Below are positions 47,301-57,900 of a DNA stretch of 64,000 nt, piece by piece. The position numbers were made by a program, and so were the translations under genes. Below the pieces are notes generated by a model that made no database searches, was not told the DNA's origin, and saw only the letters and a program-made list of their open reading frames with translations. Origin of the DNA: Ciona savignyi (Eukaryota; Chordata; Ascidiacea; Phlebobranchia; Cionidae); contig CH003424.1 in the NCBI GenBank assembly GCA_000149265.1, forward strand, positions 615,345 to 679,344, written 5' to 3'. Each line of letters opens with the position of its first letter. The first letter of the stretch is position 1.

Positions 47301-48127
47301 ACACTGCACACTTAAATATTTGGCGCGTTCACACTCGAGATCTCGTCGAAAATTGACGTACTTTCCATACGGGTCCAAACGCATGTATAGGTTAGTTCAG
47401 TTTGGTTATTTTGGTCCTTTTTCACGCTAATGATAATATTAGCAAGGTTAAAAAGCACGAAAAAATGACAAAACTGCAGTGGTAAAAACATGTCTGTTGT
47501 ATTGATAAAATTGTCTGACCTTTTTTTCTGTTTATTTAGGATAAGGAGGTGCCAAGGCAAGTTAACCCTTGGGTTTTATCAATGTCTCATTGACTTTAAA
47601 GTTTAAAAAAAGTAATTTTTTTTTGTGTTACGATAGGATAGGATATTCCTGTTTATCCCCGTGAATGGAAAAACTAAAGGGGTTAACACACTGGCAATCG
47701 TCAGATCACCTCGCGCCCATCGTCGGGTTACCGGAGCTATTGCAGTGTGTTGTATATGATAGACACATTCCTTCAATTTGGTAGAACCCATTAATCCGAT
47801 GGGTTCAGGCAATGTCCGTAAAGTGCCTTGCCCAAGGACACAACCGACTAGCTAGCGACCAATTTTGCACCTGCAACCTTTCGATTAAAAGGCGACGCAC
47901 TTAACCGCCAGACTAACCTGCCGGACCACCTTTAACTTAAAGGAACAATAAAATGAAAATCGTCTAGTTTACCGAACCAATTAATGACATAGTGCAAGAG
48001 AATATTTAAAAATAAATATTCTATCAATAAACGTCTTAAATTATACAGAGTTAATTTTTTACCCCGGGGTTGGAGACAAAAAATCCCCGTCATCTTCGTT
48101 TTGTCCACCAAGCGAAAAATAACTCAT
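26387..48127 (-). CDS. fkbp15: FKBP15 (WAFL/FKBP133) orthologue, complete, 27 coding exons
   Basis: Exons: 48063-48127, 46704-46825, 45820-45898, 44935-45004, 43524-43598, 42610-42708, 41743-41973, 40373-40516, 39588-39700, 39195-39246, 38535-38678, 37707-37916, 35624-35738, 34972-35048, 34412-34525, 33962-34056, 33481-33606, 32807-32946, 32075-32211, 31191-31325, 30521-30625, 29710-29802, 29360-29494, 28911-29018, 27929-28589, 27386-27434, 26387-26558. All phases agree: 3666 bases, 1221 residues, close to human FKBP15 (about 1219). Order: N-terminus DFLSPTPG and [12 protein letters not shown]1-like domain 75-170; FKBP domain 195-295 (KYTGW, VFDS, KVIKGW, LAYGG); P/Q-rich 330-505; coiled coil 510-895; [11 protein letters not shown] 894-904; acidic Asp/Val tail 930-1150; end [15 protein letters not shown]. 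Known role: actin- and microtubule-linked early-endosome transport. The exon 12 acceptor has two equivalent choices (37916 or 37909). Confidence 0.95.
26650..26695 (-). mobile_element. SINE-B, 5' fragment
   Basis: 'cgttaaccattcggccacac' in the last FKBP15 intron. Confidence 0.5.
26715..27205 (+). mobile_element. Two SINE-A copies in tandem
   Basis: 26715-26935 is diverged ('gtgtgcttaggcaaggcaaa'). 26985-27205 is better kept, ending 'aacatgaatatctaatctaa'. Both are in the last FKBP15 intron, antisense to the gene. Confidence 0.65.
27510..27600 (-). mobile_element. SINE-B copy
   Basis: Inverted; 'gggactcagttttaaactta' to 'cggtcgcgttaaccattcgg'. Confidence 0.6.
27623..27831. mobile_element. 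MITE-A copy 2 with 8-bp target duplication
   Basis: Begins 'gggcaacact' and ends 'agttttcccc'. Flanked by GATATTAC at 27615-27622 and 27832-27839. In an FKBP15 intron, 97 bases from the large acidic exon. Confidence 0.85.
28242..28377. repeat. 12-bp coding minisatellite in FKBP15 exon 25
   Basis: 'gctaggtcatta' units repeat about nine to eleven times and translate on the minus strand as runs of A-N-D-L, then S-D-V-S. Frame is preserved, so length changes alter only the acidic tail. Confidence 0.9.
28615..28885 (-). mobile_element. SINE-A, nearly full copy
   Basis: Lies between FKBP15 exons 24 and 25, in the sense orientation of the gene. Confidence 0.75.
29190..29305 (+). mobile_element. 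SINE-A, 3' half
   Basis: 'taatagctctggtaacccga' to 'gaatatcctatcct', between FKBP15 exons 23 and 24. Confidence 0.75.
29600..29636 (-). mobile_element. SINE-B, short fragment
   Basis: 'ggtgcatgtatcggtcgcg' only. Confidence 0.4.
31490..31715 (-). mobile_element. SINE-A with central deletion
   Basis: 3' body intact; jumps from 'cacatattccttcaatttta' to the head 'accttcgattgaaaggcgtc'. Confidence 0.7.
31885..32060 (+). mobile_element. SINE-A, 3' half
   Basis: 'ggattaatgggttctaccaa' to 'cccattcgccgggatatata'; 15 bases from FKBP15 exon 19. Confidence 0.75.
32262..32322 (-). mobile_element. SINE-A, head fragment
   Basis: 'cctttcgattgaaaggtgtc' plus 'cagactaaccggttt'. Confidence 0.6.
32318..32465. 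repeat. Intronic duplication, copy 1
   Basis: About 145 bases sharing 'aacaaatttagagttgagtt', 'aaagctgttcacattgc' and 'caacattaagcttaacata' with 35088-35235, in the same orientation. Confidence 0.75.
32672..32762. repeat. 21-bp tandem repeat, 4 units
   Basis: Unit 'ttacaagttcttgttcaaag', in the FKBP15 intron just before exon 18 in genome order. Confidence 0.9.
34105..34345 (-). mobile_element. SINE-A copy
   Basis: Inverted; tail trimmed, head 'gagatgggtttcgaacctgc' preserved. Between FKBP15 exons 15 and 16. Confidence 0.7.
35088..35235. repeat. Intronic duplication, copy 2
   Basis: Partner of 32318-32465; both lie in FKBP15 introns about 2.8 kb apart. Confidence 0.75.
35881..36815. mobile_element. 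hAT-type non-autonomous element, 935 bp
   Basis: Terminal inverted repeats 'tagggatgcacaaactagaa' plus 'tatc', exact at both ends. Flanks are the perfect 8-bp duplication ATATACAC (35873-35880 and 36816-36823). Subterminal AT-rich 'tcgaat' motifs repeat. No transposase ORF. Inserted in FKBP15 intron 12. Confidence 0.9.
36832..37110 (+). mobile_element. SINE-A, full copy beside the hAT element
   Basis: Starts 'tccgaccggttagtcgag' only nine bases after the hAT target duplication; ends 'aacatgaatatt'. Confidence 0.8.
37421..37654. mobile_element. MITE-A copy 3
   Basis: A 19-base start 'ggcaacgctaaaatgtggt' is duplicated in tandem, then the usual long inverted ends follow. Between FKBP15 exons 12 and 13. 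Confidence 0.75.
38955..39165 (-). mobile_element. SINE-A copy
   Basis: Inverted, moderately diverged, between FKBP15 exons 10 and 11. Confidence 0.65.
39785..40045 (+). mobile_element. SINE-A copy
   Basis: From 'gtctttcagccaaagggttg' to 'aacatgaatatcctatccta', between FKBP15 exons 8 and 9. Confidence 0.75.
40199..40345. mobile_element. MITE-A copy 4, shortened
   Basis: 'gaggaggaaaactgctcact' and its complement 'gagcagttttc' bracket a reverse-oriented interior; both outer ends are eroded. Confidence 0.65.
40540..40835. other. Assembly gap (296 N)
   Basis: Unknown sequence inside FKBP15 intron 7, beginning 24 bases beyond the exon 8 acceptor. True length may differ from 296. Confidence 1.
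40836..41125. repeat. G-rich tandem repeat, about 115-bp unit, flanking the gap
   Basis: 'gttatgtggggttgtgttac' occurs about 115 bases apart, each preceded by 'ggggggattgttaa' and a 'gtgggggg'-like block. Two units are visible; more may be hidden in the N run. Confidence 0.75.
42065..42300 (-). mobile_element. SINE-A, nearly full copy
   Basis: Sense to FKBP15, between exons 6 and 7; its translation gives one of the recurrent false ORFs. Confidence 0.8.
42760..43035 (-). mobile_element. SINE-A copy
   Basis: Complete head 'cagactaaccggccgg' at the right end; between FKBP15 exons 5 and 6. Confidence 0.8.
43714..44569. mobile_element. hAT-type non-autonomous element, 856 bp
   Basis: Ends 'cagggatgtccaacct' and 'aggttggacatccctg' are inverted repeats. 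Subterminal 'gcggccc' motifs are typical of this hAT end type. A perfect 8-bp duplication ATCTAGTA flanks it (43706-43713 and 44570-44577). No transposase. In FKBP15 intron 4. Confidence 0.92.
46330..46460 (+). mobile_element. SINE-A, degenerate head
   Basis: 'ggatcaaaactcgcccttag' and 'ctgtgtctttgggcaaggcc' remain. Confidence 0.5.
47632..47932 (-). mobile_element. SINE-A, full copy
   Basis: One of the best-preserved copies, from 'acgataggataggatattcc' to 'cgccagactaacctgccgga', in the first intron of FKBP15. Confidence 0.85.
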
Positions 48128-48399
48128 TTTCACAAATGCAGGAATTAGAATACGTTCATTAAATAGTCGGTATTCTGTAATGATATTAAATAAGTTAGAT
48201 TAAATAAGTCGTCCTTAAATAAATGAATTTACAGTGGGTCACCGACTGAAACCAAATGTAAACATAACGTATCAGCTGATCACGGATACTTTTTCGTTCC
48301 ACAGTATTATTTAAGAGAATGTATTAACAAATATGAGAGAACTCAAACTTGTTTTTTTATCTTTGGCTGGAGGGCAAATTACAAAAAAAATCCTAGTAC

Positions 48400-48515
48400 G
48401 GTTGTGTGGACAAATGGTTTACGCGACGGATACATATACTGAATAATATACAAAAAACGGTCTCAGTACCGAGTCCATCATGGTATCTAAATCAGCCCGG
48501 TAAAGAAGTAAAAGT
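48400..48515 (+). mobile_element. SINE-B copy
   Basis: 'cggttgtgtggacaaatggt' head, 'aatcagcccggtaaag' 3' end; between FKBP15 and DAP3. Confidence 0.65.
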
Positions 48516-48664
48516 AAAAAAACACCATCGCTTTAATCGGTCAACAAGTGCCTAAAATGTAGGCGAGTTAAGGGTTAACACACTTGTGTTTGCTTATGCG
48601 GCGCCACATATTTGTCCTATGACGTGGGGCCTTTAGGGCTACACGTTCTCCCAAAGCCGGCTCT

Positions 48665-48935
48665 CCGACCGATCAGCTTGATGGTTCAGTTTATTTTAGC
48701 CAAAAATGTTCAGGTTCGAAACTGGTTCCTAGATAATCGTTGTGTACTTTGAAAATGCAGAAGACATTGCCTGAACCCAGTGGATTAATGGGTCCCACTA
48801 AATTAAAGGAACGTGTAAATCATACACAAAACACTGCAATAGTTTGGGAACCCGACGGTGGCCGTGAGGTGATCTGACGATTGCCTGCGTGATAACGCCC
48901 TTTACGTCTATCCATTCACGGGAATATCATATCCT
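48665..48935 (+). mobile_element. SINE-A copy
   Basis: Diverged head, good centre and 3' body; upstream of DAP3. Confidence 0.7.
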
Positions 48936-49044
48936 ATTTTTCAGGTACTGGTAAACGGAAAAAATGCCCAATCTATAGTACGCTATGATTTATGAATGAT
49001 ATCAATGCATAAGTGCCTTGCGTTTTCCACATTTGTCCGACAGT

Positions 49045-49325
49045 TTCGTCTATTGGTTTAGTGCGTCGCCTTTCAGCCGAAGGGTTGCAAATACGAAACC
49101 GTTTGCTAGACGGCTGTGTCCCTGAGAAAGGCAGTTAACGGACATTGGCTTAAACTCAGTGGATTAATGGATTTCTCAAAATTAAAAGGAGCGCGTAAAT
49201 CATACACATCACACTGTAGTAGCTTCGGTAACCCGACGGTGGGCGCGATGTGATTTGACGATTGCCCGTGTGTTAACTCCCTTGGTTTTCCCATTTACGA
49301 CGATTAAAATGAATATCTTACCCTA
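49045..49325 (+). mobile_element. SINE-A copy
   Basis: Second plus-strand copy upstream of DAP3, from 'tggtttagtgcgtcgccttt' to 'gaatatcttaccc'. Confidence 0.7.
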
Positions 49326-49881
49326 ATCTATCCATTCATGGTGACAAAACATAAATATCATATACTCCACTGCTTTAAATAATGCAAAATTACAAATTCT
49401 CTCGTATACGTCAGAGTAGGAAGCTATCACAATACTACCTGGTGCGAGCAAAAAAAGTGTTTGTGCTATCAGTAAACATGTGCCCTACGTAGTTAGTTTA
49501 AAATTCCTTACAGTTCCTTTATTATATTAAGTTATTCAGATTAGACTTCTAATATTTTATGGATATGTAATAATCTTAATATGTTAGGCGTGTAAATGGG
49601 TTTAATTTATCGTGTTAAACAAATGGTAAATTAAGTGTCAATTGACAATTGTAGTATCATTAATAGTTATACAACCAAAACATTTAAGTTAAGTAAACTA
49701 TGGTATTTCCAGCACACATTGTAGCAGTTTAGTTTTTTATTCGAATTTAGTTGGGCTTTTTTGTTGTAATTCCATTTTAATGGTAACATTATCAACTAAA
49801 ATGTATTCATTTATATACAGACAATTTTCGTTTGTGATAGATATTCTGCAAATATGATAGTTTTTAAGTAAACATCACGAA

Positions 49882-51162
49882 ATGATTCTACTTCGAATAT
49901 ATTCAAGGTGTGTCACAGGAACATCATCTGGGAAGTTCCTTAAAACTATCGGGGGAGGTTTCCTGCAAGGGAGCAATGTAGAACTAAACCACAACAAGTT
50001 TGTATCGAATTTAAGACCAAATTCCACCACAATTCCTGGTCTAGCAAGTACGAAAACCAATATTTATTGCAGCCACAATGACCCTGCAAATCATTCACTG
50101 AGTGATGTGGGATTAATGTATGAATTAAATGAAGAGGATCAGTCACAGACAGTGCTGAAGTATAATCCAGGCTTCACAAAGAGGTTTATATCTGAAGCCG
50201 ATGCCTTAAACAAGTTTTGTATCATGGTTCGTAAACCAGGATTGGAAGTCGTCAACTATTTGAAGCATGCCGACTACTCTGCACCTGTAAACCGATATTT
50301 GCTGTATGGACCGCAGGGCTGTGGTAAGACTATGACAATGCTGTATGCAATTTCGTACTGTCGTAAGCAAGGTTGGCTTATATTCCCTGCGTTTAATACC
50401 TGGTCGTGGCTCAAATATAAAAGTGATTACGCGGTGAAGAGAAAAGAAGAGATTGTGAGGTCACAATGGAACAAAGAGCGTGTCGATCATTCAGAAGTTG
50501 CGTCAAGATGGTTGGAAAATTTCCGACAAATAAATTCACATCTCCTTGACAAGATATACACAACTAGAGAGTACGTATGGACCAAGTATGAGAAATCCGA
50601 AGCCGGGATTTCATTTGCGAGTTTGGTTGATCAAGGTATCGCACGTGTGCGTATCGCGTCTGATGTGATTGGATGTATCATTCGAGAGGTTTTGCAGCAA
50701 GACGATTCGAACTTCCCGCGATCATTAGTCGCAGTGGATTGCGTCAATTCATTCTTTTCCATCACAACTTTAAAGATCGAACCCGGTATTTATGTTGAGC
50801 CGAATGAACTCACAATGGTTTACAACTTCAAGAAACTCCTGAGGAACCGGTGGAAGAACGGGGCGGTTGTAGTTGGACTCAACACGTCTGGTATTCAAAA
50901 TCAAACTGGGCGAGTTGAGAATATAACAAGCGAGCACCCACACGATATCCTGGGGGCGGAAGGGTTCGACTGGTTGGACCCTCACATCCCAATCCACGTA
51001 CCGTTGTATACAGATAATGAATCCATCTCCCAGCTCGCGTATTACCAAGATCGAAAGTGGTTGGTTGGACGAAGTATATCAGAAGCGGGAGAAGCAGAAA
51101 TTTTACAAATTTGTGGAAATTCTCCAAACGATATTAGTGTTTATTGTGGACATCTGTATTGA
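49882..51162 (+). CDS. dap3: DAP3 / mitochondrial small-ribosomal-subunit protein mS29, single exon
   Basis: A 426-residue uninterrupted ORF. The N-terminus (MILLRIYSRCVTGTSSGKFL) is basic and amphipathic, as in a mitochondrial presequence. The P-loop GTP-binding motif GPQGCGKT is at 143-150 and a Walker B-like SLVAVD at 281-286. Family landmarks run the full length: KQGWLIF, ASRWLENF, EYVWTKYEKSE, QGIARVR, KNGAVV, LGAEGFDWLDPHIPI. From memory human DAP3 is about 398 residues, so this is full length. It is a GTP-binding protein of the mitoribosomal small subunit, also implicated in apoptosis. The gene is divergent from FKBP15 and convergent with SAPCD2. No introns are present, unlike all complete neighbours. 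AATAAA follows at 51209. Confidence 0.97.
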   Translation: MILLRIYSRCVTGTSSGKFLKTIGGGFLQGSNVELNHNKFVSNLRPNSTTIPGLASTKTNIYCSHNDPANHSLSDVGLMYELNEEDQSQTVLKYNPGFTKRFISEADALNKFCIMVRKPGLEVVNYLKHADYSAPVNRYLLYGPQGCGKTMTMLYAISYCRKQGWLIFPAFNTWSWLKYKSDYAVKRKEEIVRSQWNKERVDHSEVASRWLENFRQINSHLLDKIYTTREYVWTKYEKSEAGISFASLVDQGIARVRIASDVIGCIIREVLQQDDSNFPRSLVAVDCVNSFFSITTLKIEPGIYVEPNELTMVYNFKKLLRNRWKNGAVVVGLNTSGIQNQTGRVENITSEHPHDILGAEGFDWLDPHIPIHVPLYTDNESISQLAYYQDRKWLVGRSISEAGEAEILQICGNSPNDISVYCGHLY

Positions 51163-51208
51163 ACAATCCCAGTTAAATTGCCCAGAAACATTTCTGGATG
51201 CTTTTTTT

Positions 51209-51214
51209 AATAAA
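51209..51214 (+). terminator. Poly(A) signal of DAP3
   Basis: AATAAA 47 bases after the stop codon. Confidence 0.75.
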
Positions 51215-51275
51215 AACTAAAAAATACCGTTATTTTTTAAGCGTGTATATTGTTGACACTTGCATTAAACAATTT

Positions 51276-51552
51276 GTCCGACCGGTTAGTCTGGCGCCTT
51301 TCAACTGAACGGTTACAGTTCGAAACTGTTCGCTACCTGTCGGTTGTGTCCTTGGGCAAGGCACTTAACGGGCATTGCCTGAACCCAGCACTTTAATGGG
51401 TTCTACCAAATTGAAGGAATGTCTTAATTATACAACACACTGTAATAGCTCCAGTAACCCGACGATGGGCACGAGGTGATCTGCTGATTTCCTGTGTGTT
51501 AACCCCCTTGGTTTTCCCATTCACAGAGATAAACATGAATATCCTATCCTAA
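51276..51552 (+). mobile_element. SINE-A, full copy
   Basis: Between the convergent DAP3 and SAPCD2 3' ends; starts 'gtccgaccggttagtctgg', ends 'gaatatcctatcct'. Confidence 0.85.
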
Positions 51553-51629
51553 TCAGTGAATTCATTCTCAACTTTTCAGGGTTCTTGTTTTAATAAAAAC
51601 TTATACAATCCTATTTTTAAATTTAGAAT

Positions 51630-51635
51630 TTTATT
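51630..51635 (-). terminator. Candidate poly(A) signal of SAPCD2
   Basis: AATAAA on the minus strand about 290 bases after the SAPCD2 stop, the clearest one seen before DAP3. Confidence 0.35.
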
Positions 51636-51925
51636 AACATAGAATTTTAGAGTGGCAAATAAAAAGTATGCTTCTAATAGATTGTAAAAAAAAGTATGCT
51701 ATGCCTTTGGACAGGTTTTGTACGTATTGCATTTATATACTTTTATACAACCTTTAATTATATAGACAAGACAACATGGCTGAACTCACATACAATATCA
51801 TTAGGTTTTTACAATAGAGAATAGAGAAATTTGGCTTTGTGCAAGATTCAACAATCAGTAAAAAGGTCATCAAAGTAGTAGTAAAGAAGCGTGGTAGAAA
51901 TTAGTAGAAAATCAGGTAAATGTTA

Positions 51926-54900
51926 TCAAATAAAGATGGAGGTGTTCACTTGGCCGTCCACGCATTGAGCTTCTGCCTTGGCCTGGAACAACTGCTGGAC
52001 GAGAACCGACTTTTCGTGCTCTAATTGGACGATTTTATCCGACTTTTGTGTCACATCCTGTGAAATAGAATCGGTTAAAACTGCAGAGGTTAAACGTTTA
52101 GGGAGTCATTATAGGATAGGATTTTCATGTTTTTTTCCTGTGAATCCGAAAACGCAAGGGGCGTTTTTACACGGGTAATCGGCAGATTGCGGGCGTTATC
52201 ACACGGACATTCCTTCCATTTATTATAAACTAATGATCTACTGCGTTCTGAAATGTCCGCAAAAAAATTCCACAAGCATAGTGAATGAAAGCTGACATAG
52301 AATTTTCACACATTTCCGTGCGATTACGTAACGGAGCGTTCTCGTGGACGTTTCTTAAATTTTGGTTAATAGTCCGGTCGGAAAGTGCTTTGAAAGGCTA
52401 AAATATAGCAAAAGCGAGACTGGAAAACGACAGTAGTTAATATGCGGACGTTAAAACCCAAACAATATCCCGATGTATTAGGGGCAATAACTTTAAAATT
52501 CTCTGTTATATCTAAGCAACACACTAAACTTTACTCAGGGTATGGTTTCGTTATTCTATGGTTACTGTCGTGCTATAAATTCTAATTTGTATTTGCATGT
52601 TTTTGTGTTTTACCGCACACTCTTCTTCAGGGCTCTATATATATCGTTTGGTCGTAATTAAATTTTGATTGCTTAAAAGTTCTTTCGTCTAGGTTTGTCT
52701 GCCGCGTCCGCTATATTTATTAAAGTATATCCTTTTTTTAATGACGTGTTTTAACGACTGTTCGTTTTGCCGTCTTTTCCGTTCTGTGATTATATTAGTT
52801 TGCCATTTAAAAAAAAAAATGGGGCAAAAATGAATAAACTAAACTATGTCCGTTGGTATCAGTTTATTCCATGTACGCATGGCGACCAACCTGTGTTAAT
52901 ATGTGGTTCTGTTCCCTTAGAGCAGTAACAACCCGAGATTGCTTATCTGTCACGTGACCATCATATTCGTTGTTCTAAAACGAAAAGTCGGTGGTTATAA
53001 CGGAATAAATATATATTCGCGCCAAGGGGCGAAACGGCCCTTCGACATATTTTATTCATTATCATGGCCTTCAGAAATCGTTTTACCAATTTCGTTTACT
53101 TGATTTAAGAATTTAATTCTGGATTGTTTTTGCTGTTTTCAAATTCAAGAAAATTAAAAAAAACGCTGCTGTAAATAAACAAGGGTTACAGGTACGAAAC
53201 TGGTCGCTAGCTAGTCGTTTTTATTTTAATAAAACACACTGCCATAGCTCCGGTAACCCGACGGTGGGCGCGAGGTGATATGACGATTGCCCGTGTGTTA
53301 ACCCCCTTGGATTTCCCATTTATGGTAAATCCCCCCACTTAAAGAACTTTTAATGCAGAGAGGACAAAATAATTATCAAAATTTACCGTTTCCGTATTAT
53401 CGTCGCTCATAGATTGCACGAACTTGGTCATATCTGACACTTTGGTCAGAAGACCATCAATCCGCGCTTGTGTAGCTGTTGCGTCATTTTCTGTGACGTC
53501 ACTAGTCGGTTTGAGGCCATTGTTCGACAACAATCGCTGTTTCTCTTGTACGTCACAGATACGGTCTTGGAACCACTGGCGACCGCGGTTCAAAGTCTCC
53601 AAACCTTGGAGTAAAACGTCTTTTTCCTGCTCCAGCTGTTTGATCAGTTTCAACTGGAAGAGATTGGTTTTATTTGACCATGGTTTCACACAAAGATATA
53701 TACTGCATATTAACTTGTCCCGTTCGGCTATTATGGGGCACCTAGTTCCTCATTTGTATTGTTACGTCCTCTACCGACACAATTAGCTAAAAACGAGTAT
53801 CCGATACAAAAATCACGTCCCCACTTGTTGAATGGGCTAGGGTTCGAACCCATGATAGGCTCGTCCCTAAAACAGTTTTTGGATATTAATCGATGTATGT
53901 AGTGGTAGCGTTAACCGTTTTATATTATTTTTTATATAAATAGTCTAAGTTTCAAACACGTGTTGGGCTAATTACCGGGGAAAAAAGTAAAAACCAACTC
54001 ACCACGTTATAATCGATACCATTGGTCACTGTGTGGCGCCTCCGCTCTCTTTTCTTGCTCCCGCCGTGACGTCGTCTGCCCACTGTTGCGTAACCGCCCG
54101 CTGGAATTCCCGAACCTTCTTTCGATGTTTCGGGTTCGCCTGAGCATTAAAGCGCGGTTTGAACCTTACATGTCATGGTTAGGACCTGAACCACACACAA
54201 ACACGGAGTCAGTTTCTCCGCGCGGAATTGTGTAATCCGCAGATTAACCCTTGAAGCCACGGCCAACAGCAGCGTAAATTTGATTTGACCACAAGTACTT
54301 AAGCGAAATTTGAAATATAAATAGTGGTAATCGCTAATTGTTTATGGCACTTTATAATCAGATTAAGCAGCTTCATTCAAACTGAAGAGCATTATACTGA
54401 ATGGTCGTTTTGAGTGGTTTATACCAGGTCCGTAAGGTCACACAAAACCAATTAAAACTTCGGCTTTATTTAAAAACACTGAATCAACGCAATAAAATGC
54501 GGTTGTGTCGAGTCGTTTTTAATTAAAAAACGAAGAAATCGTTTCTCAATTGTATTTGTCATTCGGTACAATCAGGAAACCACATTTGCAGGTGTTTAAG
54601 TGTTGGTTCGTCTACGTGCCGGCACTTTTACACGAGATGCGCATGTTGATTGGGAGAAGATATAACGCATGCTGGTTTTATTGTGTTCATTAGCACAAAG
54701 GTTACCACTGCTGGGGATTACGACCAAAAACAAAAAAAAAGATTAAAAAATGCGTCATAAATATACATCGCGATACGTTGTATTTTGTTTCAAATGAACT
54801 ACCAGATGTCGGGTTAAAGTGCTTACTACGACACCATATTTTAAATGACTTATTTAAACGCTCTAATCTCACCGTAGCTCCAACAATTTCGGCGTTTACA

Positions 54901-57900
54901 ATAGTTTTAAAATTTTCGGCGCTTACCGTAGCGTCAATAGTTTTCGGCGTTTACCGTATCGTCAACAATGTTCGGCGTTTACCGTAGCGTCAACAATGTT
55001 CGGCGTTTACCGTAGCGTAAACAATATTCGGCGTTTACCGTAGCGTCATCAATATGATGCGCATTCCGTAGCATCACAAATGTGAGAAGGTAAACTACAT
55101 GATGGCGAACTAAACATGCGAGACACGTTCCTCCTTTTTTTACTAGGCCAAGGTTCGAACCCATGATGGGACCGTTCCTAAGCCATTTGTTTATATAGTT
55201 AGTATATCTATCGGTTAACCATTCAGCCAAACGACCGTACAGCGAGACACGGTTCCTCCTGTTATTATCGAGTTAAACGAAGCGGATCAAATAAAGGGGA
55301 ATTCCTGTATGGATACCAAGACTTTGAACCTTCTAGTTTTCTTTATTATATCCCAACGAAAATTATTTTTGTTTACTCTTCAGGTCTATTACAAAGCTTG
55401 TCTTTATTCTAAAAGCAAAATTATTGATTCTGGAGTATTCTAGAAAACAAAATGATTCGGATAAGGACTTACATCCGCCAAAGCTGACCTGAAGCAAACA
55501 ATATTAAATCATTAAAGCAACACTTAATTCAGCCAATAAATGGGAAACACAAGACGCGTTATCACACGGGCAATTGATTACTTCATATAATAATCGAATT
55601 TCTAGTTAATGAGAATTGGTCCAAATCCGAGATTTTAACTTCGCCGCAATTGCCTGTTGTGTGGAATGTACCGACTCGCTTACAGGCTATTCTTGGCATG
55701 CGCAGTTAGACGTTATCAGTTATTAACGCTCCGTCGGCACCGGTACCAATGTAAACATATCAACAACCCCGACTGCTCAGTCCAACACAGCACCTGTGTT
55801 ATGGAGGTGGTAATGTGTCCTACAGCTGCCTTACATAACAGCACTAACCACCGGTGAGTTATTACATTGTAAGCTTATCTATGTTATTCGTGTATTTGTC
55901 CCAAAACAGTCGGACATTTAGTGAAATTAAGCTGAAGTTTACAAGGTTTCGTACTTCATGTTGCTGAATGGTACAAGACGTGTTGCTAAATGGTACAATT
56001 AATCACATCAAAATAGGACTCAATTTTAAAGTATACGCTTTAACATCCGTTTTAGAATATGTGGAAAAGTCTTTTACGCGACATAATCCGTTACACGTCA
56101 CGGTCCGGTCCGGTCCGGTAAAGTCCGTTATGCGGTCCCGTCTTTACGTTTACGGCGGTCTAGTTCGTAAGCCATTACACGGTTCAGTCGGTCCGTATAT
56201 ATTCTAACTCACATGAGAAATTGTGGTGAGATTTCGACGCCCCCAATCTACCAGTTGTTGTGTTCTCACTTGGAGAATGACTGACGTATTTATCCAATGA
56301 CGTAGGCGGGGAATTTCGGGCTGTTTTGGGTGCCGGGCGGTCTGGGGGTGAAGCGCTGTTACATCTTCTTCCTACCCCCTCCCTAGTTGCATTGACGTCG
56401 GGTTTCATATCCGGGGCTGTCCCTCCTGTCCTCTTTCGTTCCGCCGATGACGTTACAGTTGGGATTATTCTAGTATTTGATTCGTCACCGCTTCTGTAAG
56501 ACACGGGATGTTATCACTCGTATTTAGGTAGTTGGAATGAAATACTTTGGTAACTTAAAAGTAGATACAATTAAACCATCATGGCAAAACATTATCATCA
56601 CATGAAATGAAATTATTCGTTAATTTTTGGATAGGATAGGATATTCATGTTTATCCCCATGAATGGGAAAACCAAGGGGGTAAACACAGGGGCAATCGTC
56701 AGATTACCTCGCGCCCACCGTCGGGTTACCGTAGCTATTGCAGTTACCGTAGCTATTGCAGTGTGTTGTGTATGATAGACACGGTTCTTCAATTGGGTAC
56801 AACCCATTAATCCGCTGGGTTCAGGCAATGTCCGTTAAGTAAAGTTGCCCAAGGACACAACCGAATATCTAGAGACCAGTTTCGAACCGGCAACCTTTCG
56901 GTTAAAAGGTGTCGCACTAAACCACCAGACTAATCGGTAGGACAAACTTACTCTCCAGCGCTGGCATATTGCCGTCTTTGGGTTGAAAACGCATTTCTCA
57001 GTATCCTGTCTCCCGCGCGTCGTTCCATTGATTCCCCGCTGAAGCAGCTCTCGGATGCTGACGTCACTCCAGTGGAGGGCGGTGTTGTGACGGGTCTCCT
57101 CAGACTGCCATAATGGTTGGGGATGCAAGCTGATGACTTTGCGCGTTGGAGGGTGCCGGTTATCCCGATGTATTTGCCCGACAGCCCGATCGGTTTCATT
57201 TTATTCATTGACCGCTTGTCGTCCGAGTTGATGAACAATGTGTTGGCCGTGATTCGATCCAAATCACTTTTCTCCGAGACGCACTGGAAGGATTTCTCCG
57301 AACCCGAGTCCTGCATGCACATTTTCAACAAACTGGTCTCGTCTTCGGATTTTGAACTTTTCTTCGGATCCAGACTGCAGATTGACAAGTCTGATTTGAG
57401 ACTAAGAAAAGACTTATCAGCGGACGAATCAGATTTGATCTCTTCCAAGCTCTGGTTGATCTTATTGACTCGAGTTTCTTCTGTCGCAGACGACACTGCG
57501 GAGAATTTGGTCGCGTAGCCCATCTTTGTCACCCTTACTTCATCCCGGCTCGACGTGGGCCATGGGGCGCGTTTGGGACTTGGTAGGACCTTGAATAATT
57601 GTTTATGACATTACATGCATAATGGACGCTGACCTAATCGGGTGGTGTCAACTTTTAGCAGTGGCTGATTTTATTACGTTTTGCAACTATAAATAAAGAA
57701 CGTAATATGTGGTTAAAAAGAAAGCCCGATAAGGGACTTGAACCAATGACCGTTGGATTAAACGTCTTCCACGCGGAGACGATTCGGATTTAAGAATAGG
57801 ATTTTTAGGCATTATCACCATAAGTTGAAATAAGGAAAGGGGCAATCGTCAAATTACCTCGCATCCACCGTCAGGTTAGTTATTGCATTGTGTTGTATAT

